Source: Candidatus Omnitrophota bacterium (GTDB lineage Bacteria > Omnitrophota > Gorgyraeia > Zapsychrales > Zapsychraceae). Taken from it: DNA of 8,800 nt. Under the pieces are notes generated by a model that saw nothing but the letters and a program-made list of their open reading frames with translations, was not told the origin of the DNA and did not search any database. Of the stretch, positions 6,824 to 8,800 are shown piece by piece (within the stretch, counting starts at the first letter, position 1; every line of letters starts with the position of its first letter). Position numbers and translations under genes: made by a program. The stretch covers positions 1 through 8,800 of the forward strand of contig JAGQKQ010000067.1 of assembly GCA_020430005.1 (NCBI GenBank), written 5' to 3'.

Positions 6824-8532
6824 ATGATCTGCTCCCTTTGCAAACTCAATAAAAGCTGCCGCGCGATTAAACACGCGTTTTGACTGGAACCTCCGTGTTC
6901 CAGCAGCACGCAGAAGGCCACATTTTTCTTTTCGGAAAGAATATATCCGGCAAACCACGCGTGATGTTCCTTATTTCCCGATGACTGCGCCGTTCCGGTT
7001 TTGCCGGCGACATGCAAACCCGGGATGTCCAGAACATGCGCGGTTCCGGTATAATCTTTGACTGTCGCCCTCAATCCTTTTTTTACTGTTTGAAACACCG
7101 CCGGATGAATCGGCACCTTCTGTTCAAAAGTATATTTTTCCACTTCCTTACCGCCAATAGTCTTGATGACATGCGGCTGCACTTCCCATCCTTCCCGGGC
7201 AATAATCGCCATCATCTTTGTTAATTGCATCGGTGTCGCCAAAAGATCGCCCTGACCAATAGCAAAATTCAATGTATCTCCTTCATACCAGCGCTTACCG
7301 GACAACATTCTCTGTCGTCGGCTGGGCAGATTTCCCGCGCGCTCATGCGGCAAATCGATATGCGTCAGTTTTCCAAATCCAAAAATTGCAGCATAACGAT
7401 GAATCACATCCGGCCCCAACATCTTGCCCAAACGGTAATAATACACATTGCAGGAATGTGCAATGGATTCGAGAAGATTCTGGGGACCATGAATGTGCGT
7501 ACAACCGAATTTAATCCCGCCCAATTCTACGTAGCCCGTACAATCAAAAGTTGTCCCTTCATTAATTTTTTTAGTATCCAAACCGGCAACCGCCAGAGGA
7601 GCTTTGAAAACCGACCCGGGTGGAAGAGAACTTCTGGTAACCCTGTTTAATAACGGAGCAGCCGGGTCATTAAATAACTTCGATAGTTGCCGGCCTTTGC
7701 TGGAATCCAAAAAATAATTCGGATCGAAAGACGGCGAACTGGACAATGCCAGAATTTCTCCATTGTCCATATCCATCATGACAATGACACCTTGTTTTCC
7801 ATCCAGCAATTCATGGGTCATTTTCTGAACACGACTGTCGATGGTTAATGTTAAATCCTGTCCTCTCGTCGGTTCTTTAAGGCTTAGAAGACGGACTTGT
7901 TTACCGCGGCTATTAACTTCCACTTGCTGACCGCCGTTTCCTCCTTTGAGATAAGCGTCATAATATTCTTCAACTCCCGAATACCCGATAATACTCTGCG
8001 GCGTATATCCGTAACGCTTTAATTTTTCCATACGTGAACGGTTAATTTTATCTACGTAACCGACAACGTGCGCCGCATATTCCCCCAAAGGATAAGAGCG
8101 TTTAAAACCTTCATGCACAAAAATGCTGGGATAAAGATATTTATTCTCCTCAATAACAATGGCTTTTTCTTTTGAGATATCCTCGGCAATTGTGACGGGC
8201 GCAAACGGCGTGAATTTTTTCTGCTGATACCGGCGTATCAACAGGGCTTTGTCTTCCTTCAATACGGCACTCAGAAAATCAAAAACTTTTTTTTTTTTTT
8301 GTATTTCCTGAGGAGTGACCATAACACTGTAAGAAACACTATTATCCGCTATCACAACATTATTGCGGTCAAAAATTCTTCCCCGCCCTCCTTCGAGAGG
8401 AACGACACGAATACGGTTATTTTTACTTAAGCGGAAATAATAACGCCCCCGAATGATTTGAACATAAAACAGTTCACAAACAATCATTCCGAATAAGAAA
8501 ATAATAATTAGGCGGATAATTTTAAGACGCAT
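6820..8532 (-). CDS. mrdA: Penicillin-binding protein 2 (class B PBP, elongation transpeptidase)
   Basis: PBP2 cross-links the glycan made by RodA during cylindrical growth and activates RodA. The 570-residue chain starts with one membrane anchor (about 5-27). The pedestal/dimer region follows, with the usual EGGRGRIFDRN segment (47-57). The transpeptidase domain has SVFK (Ser307 nucleophile, Lys310), SCN (360-362) and KTGTA (511-515), so all three active-site motifs are intact. Cys331, Cys344, His346, His348 and Cys361 cluster between the first two motifs and resemble the zinc site described in E. coli PBP2. It is somewhat shorter than E. coli PBP2 but complete. The ATG lies inside the end of mreD (25 bp overlap) with no clear Shine-Dalgarno, so coupling is likely. 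A run of 14 A encodes Gln78 to Lys82. It is placed with PBP2 rather than FtsI because of the mreD and rodA neighbours. Confidence 0.96.
   Translation of the reverse strand: MRLKIIRLIIIFLFGMIVCELFYVQIIRGRYYFRLSKNNRIRVVPLEGGRGRIFDRNNVVIADNSVSYSVMVTPQEIQKKKKVFDFLSAVLKEDKALLIRRYQQKKFTPFAPVTIAEDISKEKAIVIEENKYLYPSIFVHEGFKRSYPLGEYAAHVVGYVDKINRSRMEKLKRYGYTPQSIIGYSGVEEYYDAYLKGGNGGQQVEVNSRGKQVRLLSLKEPTRGQDLTLTIDSRVQKMTHELLDGKQGVIVMMDMDNGEILALSSSPSFDPNYFLDSSKGRQLSKLFNDPAAPLLNRVTRSSLPPGSVFKAPLAVAGLDTKKINEGTTFDCTGYVELGGIKFGCTHIHGPQNLLESIAHSCNVYYYRLGKMLGPDVIHRYAAIFGFGKLTHIDLPHERAGNLPSRRQRMLSGKRWYEGDTLNFAIGQGDLLATPMQLTKMMAIIAREGWEVQPHVIKTIGGKEVEKYTFEQKVPIHPAVFQTVKKGLRATVKDYTGTAHVLDIPGLHVAGKTGTAQSSGNKEHHAWFAGYILSEKKNVAFCVLLEHGGSSQNACLIARQLLLSLQREQII
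6832..6836 (-). promoter_or_regulatory. Ribosome binding site that fixes the rodA start
   Basis: GGGAG on the minus strand is 8 nt before the TTG at 6823. It lies inside the last codons of mrdA. Together with the TTGA start/stop overlap it argues for translational coupling and for a non-ATG start. Confidence 0.7.
8287..8300 (-). repeat. Homopolymer of 14 A inside mrdA
   Basis: On the coding strand CAA is followed by four AAA codons, giving an unbroken run of 14 A that encodes the end of QKKKK (78-82). The reading frame is intact through it. Mixing AAG codons would have avoided such a run. Runs of this length are prone to polymerase slippage and to sequencing indels. Confidence 0.9.
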
Positions 8533-8800
8533 GATTTTAATTGGCGAAAAGTGTAAACTGAAACAATCGTTGTTGTTAAAACATCTGGGGTTAAAACATA
8601 TTTAACGACATCAAAAAAATGAATATCGGTATACTTCATATACAGCAAATACTCAAGCAGTCCATTAATGACAACAACAATCATGACTAAAAAAAACTGC
8701 GAAAGTTTCGTTCCCGTCTGATAAATATATGTTTTCAAGAATGTTGTTATATAAGCCGCCGCGACAAAAGAAAATAAACTTACACCCAAAACTCCTGTTG
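8508..8800 (-). CDS. mreD: Rod shape-determining protein MreD, C-terminal part
   Basis: The frame is open to the right edge, so only the last 97 residues (stop excluded) are seen and the true start is outside the window. The sequence is very hydrophobic, with about three membrane helices. Near its start it has a GVLGVSLFSF stretch that resembles the GL-rich segment of MreD proteins. MreD is a small polytopic scaffold protein of the elongasome, working with MreC, PBP2 and RodA. The call rests mainly on hydrophobicity and on position just before mrdA-rodA, because MreD sequences diverge strongly. It ends in a short basic tail (LKSCVLKLSA), and its last 25 bp overlap mrdA. Confidence 0.78.
   Translation of the reverse strand, partial: TGVLGVSLFSFVAAAYITTFLKTYIYQTGTKLSQFFLVMIVVVINGLLEYLLYMKYTDIHFFDVVKYVLTPDVLTTTIVSVYTFRQLKSCVLKLSA

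Noticed and set aside
7012..7650. Plus-strand open frames of up to 141 codons opposite mrdA
   Set aside because: They lie antisense to the PBP2 transpeptidase domain, with an unusual residue mix and no supporting start site.

Overview
The window reads as a bacterial chromosome segment in which every supported gene lies on the minus strand, so transcription runs from high to low coordinates. Base composition looks moderately AT-rich. The organism cannot be named from this stretch. It has a Gram-negative style rod elongation cluster joined to paired GspE/PilB-type ATPases and one platform protein. This would suit a deep-branching Gram-negative lineage, perhaps Omnitrophota or a relative, but that is a low-confidence guess from gene style and order.

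Right part (5744-8800): a cell-wall elongation operon with the 3' end of mreD (cut by the window edge), then mrdA (PBP2) and rodA. mreD and mrdA overlap by 25 bp. rodA most likely begins at a TTG that overlaps the mrdA stop codon. Together these make the elongasome core: MreD as scaffold membrane protein, PBP2 as transpeptidase and RodA as glycan polymerase. All catalytic motifs are present. PBP2 contains a run of 14 A, and RodA has Arg in place of a normally conserved Gly.

Middle (5601-5743): a 143 bp AT-rich spacer with a credible sigma70-type promoter pointing into the next operon, a second -10-like hexamer inside an imperfect palindrome, and several GTGT/ACAC half-sites.

Left part (1-5600): a type IV pilus or type II secretion-like motor operon. 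Its order is a stand-alone MshEN-domain protein, two complete GspE/PilB ATPases each with its own MshEN-type N-terminus, a PilC/GspF platform protein, and the start of a secreted or anchored coiled-coil protein that runs off the left edge. The most interesting point is how the MshEN motifs are distributed. The small stand-alone protein keeps both glycine-bearing 24-residue motifs associated with cyclic di-GMP binding. Both ATPases have lost the motif glycines. This suggests that ligand sensing has moved from the motors to a separate subunit. No pilin, secretin or PilT-type retraction ATPase lies in the window.
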